Source: Candidatus Aminicenantota bacterium (GTDB lineage: Bacteria; Acidobacteriota; Aminicenantia; UBA2199). From it: 49,800 bases of DNA. Shown here piece by piece: positions 1 to 7,522 of the stretch. The notes beneath the pieces were generated by a model. That model made no database searches and was not told the DNA's origin. It saw only the letters and a program-made list of their open reading frames with translations. How positions within the stretch are numbered: position 1 is the stretch's first letter; every line of letters starts with the position of its first letter. The stretch is from the NCBI GenBank assembly GCA_018262835.1, contig JADFDP010000008.1, forward strand, positions 1-49,800, written 5' to 3'. The position numbers and the translations under genes are program-made.

Positions 1-1526
1 CCGCTGTCAGACCGAGAATCCTATGTGTGGATGATGAGCCGGTCAACCTGAAGCTTTTCGACGCGTTCCTCGTTCCCCAGGGCTATGACGTGCTTCATGC
101 CCATAGCGGCCGGCAGGCGCTGGAGATGATCCAGGAGCAGAAAGTCGACCTGGTGCTTCTGGACATCATGATGCCGGAGATGAACGGCTATGAGGTCTGT
201 CGAAGGATCAAGGAGGACCAGTCTCATGCCAATATCCCGGTGATCATGATCACCAGCCTGCAGATCAAGAAGGAAAGGATCAAGGGCATTGAGGCCGGAG
301 CCGAAGATTTCATTTCCAAGCCTGTCGACCAAGGGGAGGTACTGGCCCGCATCAGGATGCTGCTGAAAATAAAAGAGTTGAATGACCGGCTGGGGCAGGC
401 TTTTGCCAGCGTGACCGGCCTGGCGGCATTTGGCGAGGAAACCATCAAGATAATTGATCCCGTGGATTTTGCCCTGATGCCCAATATCGACCGCCTGGTC
501 AGCCAGATCATACGCCAGACCATCGAGACGGTTGACCGGCCGCAGATTTTTATTGTCAGCGTCTGGACCGCCTCGGGTTGGAAATGGTATTTTTATGATT
601 CGCCTTTCAAGGAATTGACCCGACGCGAGTTCGAGCTGGATACTCAGAATTCATTGGTGTTGCCCGAAAAAGGTGATTCTTCTATTTTATATGCCACCCG
701 ATCTGAATTCAACGCCAAGGGTTTGTCGGCTTTTGTTTCATGTCTGGAAGCCCAGCCGCTGCTGACGGCGGCGATAGAGAATCTCTTTTGTTTCCTGAGC
801 GCGGAACTGTGCGTGTTCGCTGCCAACTACGGCCGCGATGTCAGCGCTTACGACGCGGCGATCCTGAACACCCTGGCCACGCAGAGCCTGTTCTTCAAGT
901 TGCTTTCCGATCAAGTCCGGCAGAATGAAGAGAATATCGTCCATACCGTCAATGTCCTGTTGCGGGCCGCCGCCTCCCATGATATCGATCGGAACGACCA
1001 TGCCCCGTGCATGGGAGAATTCTGCGCCCTGCTGGCCCGCAAGCTCGGCATGGACGAAAATTTCACCCGCGCCATCAAGCTGCAGTCGCAATTGCACGAC
1101 GTGGGCAATATTTTCATTCCGCTTGAGATCTTGAAAAAAAGGGGCGTGCCGAATTTCCAGGAATGGGAGATCATCCGCACCCATACCCGGTTCGGGGCGC
1201 AGATCATCGGCGACCACCCGAGCCTGGCCATGGCCCATGCCATCGCCCTCAGCCATCACGAAAACTGGGACGGCAGCGGCTATCCCAACTGGCTGAAAGG
1301 CGAACAGATCCCCCTGGCGGGAAGGATCGCCTCCCTTGCCGATCGCTACGACTCCCTGCGAAGCGCCAAGCCCTACAAGGCGGCCATGGACCATCCAACC
1401 GTCTGTGAAAAAATCATCCGGGGCGATGAACGCATCAAGCCGGATTTTTTTGATCCGCAAGTTCTCAAGGCTTTCCAGGAACTGGCTCCGCAGTTTGCCG
1501 AGATCTTTGAGCGATGGCAGGGATGA
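1..1526 (+). CDS. Response regulator with HD-GYP domain, 5' end outside window
   Basis: Two-component receiver fused to a probable c-di-GMP phosphodiesterase. The frame is open from base 3 without a stop. Codons ahead of the GTG at 27 read A-V-R-P-R-I-L-C-V-D-D-E-P, a normal first receiver strand, so the true start lies left of the window. Counted from that GTG, the receiver spans about 1-115 with D2/D3, phospho-acceptor D46, T76 and K98. Residues 130-300 are a region I cannot name, at best GAF-like. The HD-GYP domain spans about 305-490: an upstream helix His, H357-D358, H410-H411 and the GSGYP loop ending at P420 are all present, so activity is plausible. The histidine kinase follows 16 bases later and is the obvious phosphodonor (inference). 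Confidence 0.93.
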   Translation, partial: AVRPRILCVDDEPVNLKLFDAFLVPQGYDVLHAHSGRQALEMIQEQKVDLVLLDIMMPEMNGYEVCRRIKEDQSHANIPVIMITSLQIKKERIKGIEAGAEDFISKPVDQGEVLARIRMLLKIKELNDRLGQAFASVTGLAAFGEETIKIIDPVDFALMPNIDRLVSQIIRQTIETVDRPQIFIVSVWTASGWKWYFYDSPFKELTRREFELDTQNSLVLPEKGDSSILYATRSEFNAKGLSAFVSCLEAQPLLTAAIENLFCFLSAELCVFAANYGRDVSAYDAAILNTLATQSLFFKLLSDQVRQNEENIVHTVNVLLRAAASHDIDRNDHAPCMGEFCALLARKLGMDENFTRAIKLQSQLHDVGNIFIPLEILKKRGVPNFQEWEIIRTHTRFGAQIIGDHPSLAMAHAIALSHHENWDGSGYPNWLKGEQIPLAGRIASLADRYDSLRSAKPYKAAMDHPTVCEKIIRGDERIKPDFFDPQVLKAFQELAPQFAEIFERWQG

Positions 1527-1542
1527 TCGATCGGGGCAGCGG

Positions 1543-2535
1543 ATGAAGAACAAAAGACCGCCTCATTCCCAGCTGGAGATCGAGATCGAAGTCAGGAAAC
1601 TCAAGGCGATCATCACCTTCATCATCTACGGGCTGCTGTTCCTGCTGCTCAAAACCCTCTATGACCGCATGATCGATCTTCCCGACGCCTCGGCCCCTTT
1701 TATCATCACCGCCATGTCTTTTTTGCTGGTGATGATCATTATCCTGTTCAATCGCTTTTCGAAGAATGTCATCAAAAAGATCACGGCCTACACGGCGGCT
1801 ATCCAGGCGGCCAACCAGGCCAAATCGGATTTTCTGGCCAACATGTCGCACGAACTCCGCTCTCCGCTGAACGCCATCATCGGTTTTTCCGAGGTTTTAA
1901 AAGACGGGATGGCCGGTGATTTGACCGCCCGGCAGAAGGAATACAGCGGCGAAATCTTCGCAAGCGGGCAGCATTTGCTGTCGCTGATCAACGATATCCT
2001 TGACCTGTCGAAAATCGAGGCCGGCAAGATGACCCTGGAACTGGAGAAAGCCAACCTGCCACTGCTTCTGGAGAGTTGCCTGTCGATCGTCAGGGAAAAG
2101 GCGCTGACCAGCAATATCGCTTTAAAAACCAGCTTCGCGGCCGATTTGGGTGACGCCATGGTCGATGTGCGCAAGTTCAAGCAGATGGTTTTCAACCTCA
2201 TGGCCAATGCCGTCAAATTCACTCCGGACGGGGGCAGCGTTCTACTGGCAGCCAGAAGAACTTCCTCCGGCCAGTTCGATTTTTCAGTCAGCGACACCGG
2301 AATTGGCATAGCCGAAAAAGACATGCCGCGTCTCTTTGCTCCGTTTGAACAATTGGACAGTTCCCTGGCGCGGAAATATGAGGGCACGGGATTGGGCCTG
2401 TCCATGGTCAAGCGCCTGGCCGAGCTGCACGGCGGATCGGTGAGCGTGCGCAGCGAACTGGGCAAGGGCAGCTGTTTCACGGTCCGCCTCCCCTGTCCAC
2501 GGCTTGAAGGCGCAGAGGATATCCATGAAAGATAA
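1543..2535 (+). CDS. Membrane sensor histidine kinase without a sensor domain
   Basis: Histidine kinase of 330 residues. Two hydrophobic segments (about 22-40 and 53-70) are joined by only a dozen residues, so there is no periplasmic sensor and no PAS or HAMP domain. HisKA follows with the H-box NMSHELRSPLN (H103), then a HATPase_c domain with the N-box NLMANAVKFTPDGG, DTGIGIAEKD and GTGLGLSMVKRL. I start at the ATG at 1543; a longer in-frame reading would lie inside the preceding regulator gene. The gene sits between that regulator and the GAF-GGDEF gene, with which it overlaps by 11 bases, so all three are probably co-transcribed. Pairing with the HD-GYP regulator is inference. The Shine-Dalgarno sequence is weak. 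Confidence 0.92.
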   Translation: MKNKRPPHSQLEIEIEVRKLKAIITFIIYGLLFLLLKTLYDRMIDLPDASAPFIITAMSFLLVMIIILFNRFSKNVIKKITAYTAAIQAANQAKSDFLANMSHELRSPLNAIIGFSEVLKDGMAGDLTARQKEYSGEIFASGQHLLSLINDILDLSKIEAGKMTLELEKANLPLLLESCLSIVREKALTSNIALKTSFAADLGDAMVDVRKFKQMVFNLMANAVKFTPDGGSVLLAARRTSSGQFDFSVSDTGIGIAEKDMPRLFAPFEQLDSSLARKYEGTGLGLSMVKRLAELHGGSVSVRSELGKGSCFTVRLPCPRLEGAEDIHER

Positions 2536-4051
2536 AAAAATCCGGTCTTTTTTCTGCGGGAACAGGGAAAATGCGCTGATCGATGAAATCAGCGCCCAGA
2601 TCAGCGCCGAACTCAATCGCGACCGCCTGCTGCGCTTGATCGTCGACCGCATCAAGACCGCCATGGGGCTGTCCTATTGCTCCATCCTGCTGAAAGAAGG
2701 AAATGATCTGGTCATCCGCGCCATTACCGAGCACCCGGAAGAAATTGTCGGCAAAAAAATTCCCCTGGGCCAGGGCATCACGGGCCGCTGCGCCCTGAAC
2801 AAAAAGGAATTCCTGGTCCCGGACCTCAGCCGCTGTGATTTTTACATCCAACTGGGCGACAGTGTGTTCCGCTCGGAACTGGATGTTCCGATCATATTCC
2901 ATGGCGCGGTGCTGGGCGTGCTCAACGTCCAGAGCGTGCGCAAGAACGATTTCGACCGTCACGATGTTCAATTCATGAAGATCCTGAGCAACCAGATCGG
3001 CGTGGCCCTGCACAACTCCCAGGTGCTCGCCCAGATGGATTTGCTCCAGGACATCGGCATGAAACTGGTCTCCATCAGCAAGCCTGAGAAGCTTTTCGCC
3101 CTGATCGTGGCCGAAACCTGCCTGCGCCTGCACTACGCCACCTGCGCCATTCTGGAAGTCAGCGGCGACCACCTGGTGTTCAAAGCCTCCAGCGAAGAGT
3201 TTCCCAGGGAACTGATCGGTTTGCAGATACCGATCGGCCAGGGCATCACCGGCCGCTGCGCCCTGGAAAAAAGAGTGATCAATGTCGGTGATGTCCGTCT
3301 CGACTCAAATTACATCCGCTCAGGCATCCTGGATATCCGCTCCGAGATCGCCTGCCCGGTGATCTTCGCCGGAGAGCTGCTCGGGGTGCTGACCGTGGAG
3401 AGCAAGAACGAGAACGAGTTCAACGAGGACGACATCCGCTTGCTTTCCATTCTCTCGCTGCAGGTGGCGGTGGGCATGCACAACGCCAGGATGTATGCCG
3501 AAATTGAAAAAATGGCCGTTACCGACCCGCTGACCGGCCTTTACAATTACCGCTATTTTTTCCAGCGCCTGGGAGCCGAAGTGGCCCGCTCGAACCGCTA
3601 CCACCATCCGCTGTCGATCATCATGATCGATCTGGATGATTTTAAAAGGATCAACGACCATTGCGGCCATCAGTGCGGGGACCGTGTGCTCAGGGAAGCC
3701 GCCGAAGCTTTCCGCAAGAACATCCGCCGCTACGATGAACCCATGATCCTCAAAGGGGCTGAGCTTGACATCGTCTCCCGCTACGGTGGCGAGGAGTTCA
3801 TCATCATCCAGCCCGATACGCCCTTGGCCGGGGCGCTGGTTTGCGCCGAAAGACTGAGAAGCGTGCTGGAAGCCCAGATCGGTCCCAGTTCCGGCCTGCC
3901 GTGCAGCGAGGATTCGCCGCAGCGGGTCACCGGCAGCTTCGGAGTCGCGTCCTTCCAGGAGGGCGAAACCCTGGAGAGCATGGTCAAGCGGGTCGACGCG
4001 GCCATGTACCAGGCCAAGGAGCAGGGCAAGAACCGGGTGGTTGCCCTGTAA
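2525..4051 (+). CDS. GAF-GAF-GGDEF diguanylate cyclase
   Basis: Probable cytosolic diguanylate cyclase (508 residues) making c-di-GMP from two GTP. Two tandem GAF domains (about 25-165 and 190-320) share the phrase GQGITGRCAL, so they look like an internal duplication. The GGDEF domain is about 335-505, with signature GGEEF at 421-425. The inhibitory I-site, normally RxxD just before the signature, reads AELD here, so product feedback inhibition is probably lost. A short insertion precedes it. The ATG at 2525 is chosen because GAGGA lies about six bases upstream; an in-frame TTG at 2504 is less likely. It overlaps the kinase gene by 11 bases. The GAF ligand cannot be told from sequence. Confidence 0.93.
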   Translation: MKDKKIRSFFCGNRENALIDEISAQISAELNRDRLLRLIVDRIKTAMGLSYCSILLKEGNDLVIRAITEHPEEIVGKKIPLGQGITGRCALNKKEFLVPDLSRCDFYIQLGDSVFRSELDVPIIFHGAVLGVLNVQSVRKNDFDRHDVQFMKILSNQIGVALHNSQVLAQMDLLQDIGMKLVSISKPEKLFALIVAETCLRLHYATCAILEVSGDHLVFKASSEEFPRELIGLQIPIGQGITGRCALEKRVINVGDVRLDSNYIRSGILDIRSEIACPVIFAGELLGVLTVESKNENEFNEDDIRLLSILSLQVAVGMHNARMYAEIEKMAVTDPLTGLYNYRYFFQRLGAEVARSNRYHHPLSIIMIDLDDFKRINDHCGHQCGDRVLREAAEAFRKNIRRYDEPMILKGAELDIVSRYGGEEFIIIQPDTPLAGALVCAERLRSVLEAQIGPSSGLPCSEDSPQRVTGSFGVASFQEGETLESMVKRVDAAMYQAKEQGKNRVVAL

Positions 4052-4137
4052 CGATCTGCGCAAATAAAAAAACTTGTTGATCAATGAAAGTTAACCGCCA
4101 TCTTCTCAAATTGCCATGAAAGGAGAGGCCGGTATTT

Positions 4138-4608
4138 CTACTGATTGGCCAGCATTTGGTCGATAAATTCGTAGTATTCTGCCGGCGCTTCAAAAATTTC
4201 CACCCCCATGTCGATCAAGTTGGAAAAAGAGCGTTTGCTGCTTACCCAGCGGAGAATCCCTTTGATGTGAAAAACTTTTTCTCCGTTATCAAGCGAGATA
4301 TCGATGTTGGGGGCATGGTGGGAGAGGGGGGTGATCAGTTTCATGCCGCCTTTGGAAATGTTGGAAATCCTGGCTGTCTCGTTGTTGATTTTTGCCATCA
4401 TACGGACATGAATTCTTTTGTGAACGCGCCTTTCATCCAGAGTCTGCGGAACGCTGGCTGGATCCTGGATGCCCCGCTGGGCGGGAGCGGTTTTTTTTGC
4501 CGGCAGTTTGTTTTCAATGTTTTTCCGCAAGCCGAAACCGCAATGCGGACACATGGATACCGTGTCCGACACTTTGCCTTTGCACTCGCTGCAGCGTGTC
4601 AATGCCAT
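4138..4608 (-). CDS. Zinc-ribbon PilZ-domain protein, copy 1
   Basis: Small c-di-GMP receptor candidate of 156 residues. The N-terminus carries two CxxC knuckles (CSEC and CPHC) about 14 residues apart, a zinc ribbon. A variable linker follows, then a PilZ domain from about residue 60 with RRVHKR (the RxxxR motif) and NISKGG (the NxSxxG motif), so binding residues are kept. The start at 4608 is fixed by a strong AGGAGA site; the longer open frame upstream lacks one. It is a paralogue of the next gene upstream, of identical length. The gene converges on the GAF-GGDEF gene. It probably relays c-di-GMP to an unknown partner (inference). Confidence 0.88.
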   Translation of the reverse strand: MALTRCSECKGKVSDTVSMCPHCGFGLRKNIENKLPAKKTAPAQRGIQDPASVPQTLDERRVHKRIHVRMMAKINNETARISNISKGGMKLITPLSHHAPNIDISLDNGEKVFHIKGILRWVSSKRSFSNLIDMGVEIFEAPAEYYEFIDQMLANQ

Positions 4609-4727
4609 GAGCGTTCTCCTTTTAAATTCACGGCCTTTGTCTGTCTCATAAAACTGTTTCCCTCTGCTGCTTTTGTTAATTCCGGCTGCGGATTCCTGTT
4701 CTCCGGTCGCCGGATTCCAATCCCATC

Positions 4728-5198
4728 TCAGTTTTGGGTCAGGAGCCTGTCGATGAAATCGTAATAGCCCGGAGGAGCTTCGGTTATTTCCACTCCGAAG
4801 TCGATCAGATTGGAAAAAGTTTGTTTGCTGCTGACCCAACGGACAATCCCCTTCATTTCAAAAACCATCTCGCCATTATCCAGTGTGATATCCACGCTCG
4901 GAGTCTTGGGGGTGAAGGGGGAGGCCAGTTTCATGCCGTATTTGGAAATATTGAAAAGCATGGCTGTTTCCTGATTGACCTTGATCATTATTTTGATGTC
5001 GATTCTTTTATGGGCACGCTTTTCTTCCCAGGCCTGCTTATTGTCCGCTTTGTTGTAGATCTCCTGATGGTCGGTCATGTTCTTTTGCCGCCGCAGAAGA
5101 TCCTCCAGGGTTTGCGACATGCCGAAACCGCAATGGGGGCACATCACTGCCTGGTCGGAAACTTTTCCTTTGCATTCGCTACAAATTTTTATTGCCAT
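4728..5198 (-). CDS. Zinc-ribbon PilZ-domain protein, copy 2
   Basis: Paralogue of the neighbouring gene, also 156 residues: zinc ribbon (CSEC...CPHC) at the N-terminus and a PilZ domain with KRAHKR and NISKYG. The two proteins agree over the ribbon and over the segment around LRWVSSK/VRWVSSK and SNLIDxGVEI, and differ most in the linker. The ATG at 5198 is preferred over a GTG at 5204 because AGGAGAG sits at the right distance before it. A perfect TATAAT lies upstream at 5243-5248. The tandem arrangement, with 119 bases between the copies, points to a local duplication. Confidence 0.88.
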   Translation of the reverse strand: MAIKICSECKGKVSDQAVMCPHCGFGMSQTLEDLLRRQKNMTDHQEIYNKADNKQAWEEKRAHKRIDIKIMIKVNQETAMLFNISKYGMKLASPFTPKTPSVDITLDNGEMVFEMKGIVRWVSSKQTFSNLIDFGVEITEAPPGYYDFIDRLLTQN

Positions 5199-5242
5199 GA
5201 GCACTCTCCTTGCCTTTCCGCTTGGATTTTGCCATTGGAGCC

Positions 5243-5248
5243 ATTATA
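5243..5248 (-). promoter_or_regulatory. Putative -10 box upstream of PilZ copy 2
   Basis: TATAAT on the minus strand, about 45 bases before the ATG at 5198, in the AT-rich gap after the GMC oxidoreductase gene. No good -35 is seen at the usual distance, so this could be an activator-dependent promoter. Confidence 0.4.
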
Positions 5249-5272
5249 CTACAAAAAAGAAAATATTTTATA

Positions 5273-6565
5273 TCAAAAACCGTCGCGCCGGCATATCCTG
5301 GCGATGCGCTTGGCCATGGCCAGGATGGTCAGAATGGGCGGATTGCCCAAAGAGGCGGGAAACAGGCTGGCATCGGCCACAAAAAGGTTTTCCGGAAGCC
5401 TGGGATCGTGGAAGCTTTTGGCCTGCGCGGCGGTCAGGGGCAGCGTGCCGCCGGGATGCCCGGCGTTGAGGGTCCCGAAAAAAAGCCGGCTCTTGTCCGC
5501 TCCGGCGCGTTGGAACATTTCGGCGCACGTGGCGGCGGCTTCTTCCAGGTTTTTCCGGTCGCCGGCCGTCAGCGTTTTTTCGACGCGGCCGCGTGAAACG
5601 CTTCCCAGGTTTTCGTCAGCCAGCTTGATCATCAGGCTGTAAATGTCGCCGGGCTTCCGGCGCCAATCCCGGTTGAAGAAGAAACTCAGATGGTCAAAGT
5701 AAGGTGAAATGATATGGCCTTTTTTCTGCACGGCGAAAGGCATGGGCAGCTCGCGGTTCTGGAAGCTGCCTTTCATTTCCGCCGCCACGCACAGGACCGG
5801 GTCGACAAAAAGCTTCGCCTCGCAGGTGATGCCGGAATTCTGCAGGACAAGCGGCGTGCCCAGGCCGCCGGCGGCCAGAATGACCAGGTCGGCCGGCAGC
5901 CATTTTTTTCTCAGGCCATGCCGGGCCAGCACACCGAGGGCGCGGCCATTTTCATGGACGACCCGCTCGACCCGGTGGCCGGTCAGCAGCCTGGCGCCGT
6001 TTTTCTGCGCCTGGTTCAGGAGCTGCCGGCTGTCCCATTTTATCCCGTGCGGACAGCCCAGGACGCAGCGGCCGCAGCTGCGGCAGCGGGCGTGGTCGCC
6101 CATTTTGGGCATGATCTGGGGGTCCAGTTTCATTTCCCGGCAGATGTCAAAAAAGCTGCGGGTGAGCGGATGCCATTTTTCCCGGTGTCCGGCAAAAACC
6201 GGGATCTCTGCGGAAAGTTCAGCGAATTCTCCGTCCAGATCGATGCCCAGCGCCCGCAGGTCCCCGTCCAGGCGCAGGGCGTTGCCGGTGCTGATGGTCG
6301 TGGTGCCGCCTGTGCCGCGGCCGCTGACCAGGATCATGCCCGCTCCGGCCTTGCGGATCTTCATGGCGGAAAAGATCCATTCGATCTCGCGGGCGTCGAA
6401 CAGCAGCCGTGTTTTTCTAATTTTGGCGATCAGCGGCAGGTTGGCGCCAAAAGGACGGAACTCGCGGCCCGCTTCCAGGATGGTGACCTGGAAGCGTCCC
6501 TGGAGTTCCTTGGCGCACATGGCGCCGCCGGCGCCGCTGCCGACGACGATCGCTTTATCCATCAT
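5273..6565 (-). CDS. GMC-family FAD oxidoreductase with ferredoxin-like Cys motif
   Basis: FAD-dependent oxidoreductase of the glucose-methanol-choline family, 430 residues. The dinucleotide-binding motif GSGAGG is at 9-14, followed by the GMC phrase GRGTGGTTTISTGN at 82-95. Near the C-terminus, NAGHPGGT supplies the usual active-site His region, and DASLFPASLGNPPILTI is the closing FAD motif. Unusually, C161-x2-C164-x2-C167-x3-C171-P forms a ferredoxin-type [4Fe-4S] pattern. Similar cysteines occur in some GMC relatives, but whether a cluster binds is untested. No signal peptide is seen. Its first 11 bases overlap the ATC-hydrolase-like gene, and it ends the four-gene operon. Substrate unknown, probably an alcohol or lipid-like compound (inference). 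Confidence 0.88.
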   Translation of the reverse strand: MMDKAIVVGSGAGGAMCAKELQGRFQVTILEAGREFRPFGANLPLIAKIRKTRLLFDAREIEWIFSAMKIRKAGAGMILVSGRGTGGTTTISTGNALRLDGDLRALGIDLDGEFAELSAEIPVFAGHREKWHPLTRSFFDICREMKLDPQIMPKMGDHARCRSCGRCVLGCPHGIKWDSRQLLNQAQKNGARLLTGHRVERVVHENGRALGVLARHGLRKKWLPADLVILAAGGLGTPLVLQNSGITCEAKLFVDPVLCVAAEMKGSFQNRELPMPFAVQKKGHIISPYFDHLSFFFNRDWRRKPGDIYSLMIKLADENLGSVSRGRVEKTLTAGDRKNLEEAAATCAEMFQRAGADKSRLFFGTLNAGHPGGTLPLTAAQAKSFHDPRLPENLFVADASLFPASLGNPPILTILAMAKRIARICRRDGF

Positions 6566-7103
6566 TCCCGCCCAGCCATTCGATGCGTGCGCGGCAGCGG
6601 TCGGCTCCCTCGGTCAGGCGCTGCGAGAAAACGAGCCGGCCATCAACAAGGCCGGCCACGATGCCCTCGTCCATGGCCGACATGAAGCGGCAGACCTCGG
6701 CGTTGTAGTGGGCCGCGAAAAAACAACGATGGATCGTCACCCCGCCCCGGGCGTCGACCGCTTGATCGATATCCAGCAGGCGATACAGGAAGCGCAGAGT
6801 GGCCGCTGCATCGGCCCGGCTGCGGACAGGCAGTTTGCGGCGGATATCCCGGCCCAGGCGCAGGGCGTTGTCATAGAGATCTTTGCGTACTCGGATTGAA
6901 GTTTCCTGGGCGATGGCCTTTTCAGCCTCACTGCGTGTGAACGACGCGAAGCGCTGCAGCATTTCCCTGCGGGACCGGCCGCGCAGATCCGGAACTTCCC
7001 GGCCGAAAGCCTCGGCGGTGAGCCGGAAAAGGTCTTGCAGGCCTTTTTTCCTGACGGCCAGGGGGAGAACGGCCAGCAGCAGCCTCAGGGTCAGGTTGGC
7101 CAT
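6555..7103 (-). CDS. ATC-hydrolase-like protein
   Basis: 182 residues from the ATG at 7103 (an upstream ATG at 7139 would overlap the neighbour further). The C-terminal half resembles the L-2-amino-thiazoline-4-carboxylic acid hydrolase family: an RCFFAAHYNAEVC block, a MDEGIVAGL segment, then FSQRLTEGADRCRARIEW with the late GxxxC pattern. Family members open a thiazoline ring or are uncharacterised; nothing shows the substrate here. The N-terminus has one hydrophobic stretch (LLLAVLPLAV) followed by a charged helical region. The gene overlaps the membrane-protein gene by 13 bases and the GMC gene by 11, implying translational coupling. The family assignment is from memory of motifs only. 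Confidence 0.62.
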   Translation of the reverse strand: MANLTLRLLLAVLPLAVRKKGLQDLFRLTAEAFGREVPDLRGRSRREMLQRFASFTRSEAEKAIAQETSIRVRKDLYDNALRLGRDIRRKLPVRSRADAAATLRFLYRLLDIDQAVDARGGVTIHRCFFAAHYNAEVCRFMSAMDEGIVAGLVDGRLVFSQRLTEGADRCRARIEWLGGNDG

Positions 7104-7522
7104 GATCCGGCGTGCTTTTTTTGCAGAAACGCCATCCACAGGACCAGGGCGCCGATGCCCGCGTCGACGGCGGCGTTGGCCAGGCAGACCAGGTATGGGG
7201 CGCGCCCGAAAAAGAAAAAGAGAGAGAAGATCGAACTGGCGAATTTTCCCTGGGCCAAAAGCAGCGGCAAAAGGGGATTCGCCGGTCTCCTGAACATCAA
7301 CACGGCCAGCAATGTGACCAGGTACATGTAGGCAACAGCCAGGATCGGATAAAAGCTTCCGGGCTGGAGCGGGGCAGGGGCCAGTCCAAACGGCATGGAG
7401 AGCCGGTTAAAGAACTCGAGTGCCCGTTCGGGCAGAAAAAGAAAAACCAGGCCGACGACGGCGAAGGTGACGGCCATGGCCAGGCTGGCAAACCGGTAAA
7501 GACGCAGGTTCTGGCTTTTCAT
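7091..7522 (-). CDS. Four-helix membrane protein of unknown function
   Basis: 143 residues with about four predicted transmembrane helices (roughly 9-30, 57-78, 83-103 and 108-132). Not recognised as a named family. The start ATG overlaps the stop of the radical SAM gene in an ATGA, and the 3' end overlaps the ATC-hydrolase-like gene by 13 bases. It may anchor the enzymes of this operon at the membrane or handle their substrate (inference only). Confidence 0.75.
   Translation of the reverse strand: MKSQNLRLYRFASLAMAVTFAVVGLVFLFLPERALEFFNRLSMPFGLAPAPLQPGSFYPILAVAYMYLVTLLAVLMFRRPANPLLPLLLAQGKFASSIFSLFFFFGRAPYLVCLANAAVDAGIGALVLWMAFLQKKHAGSWPT

Noticed and set aside
1336-1542. N-terminal extension of the histidine kinase in the same frame
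   Set aside because: It lies inside the regulator gene in another frame and has no domain content; the ATG at 1543 is a better start.
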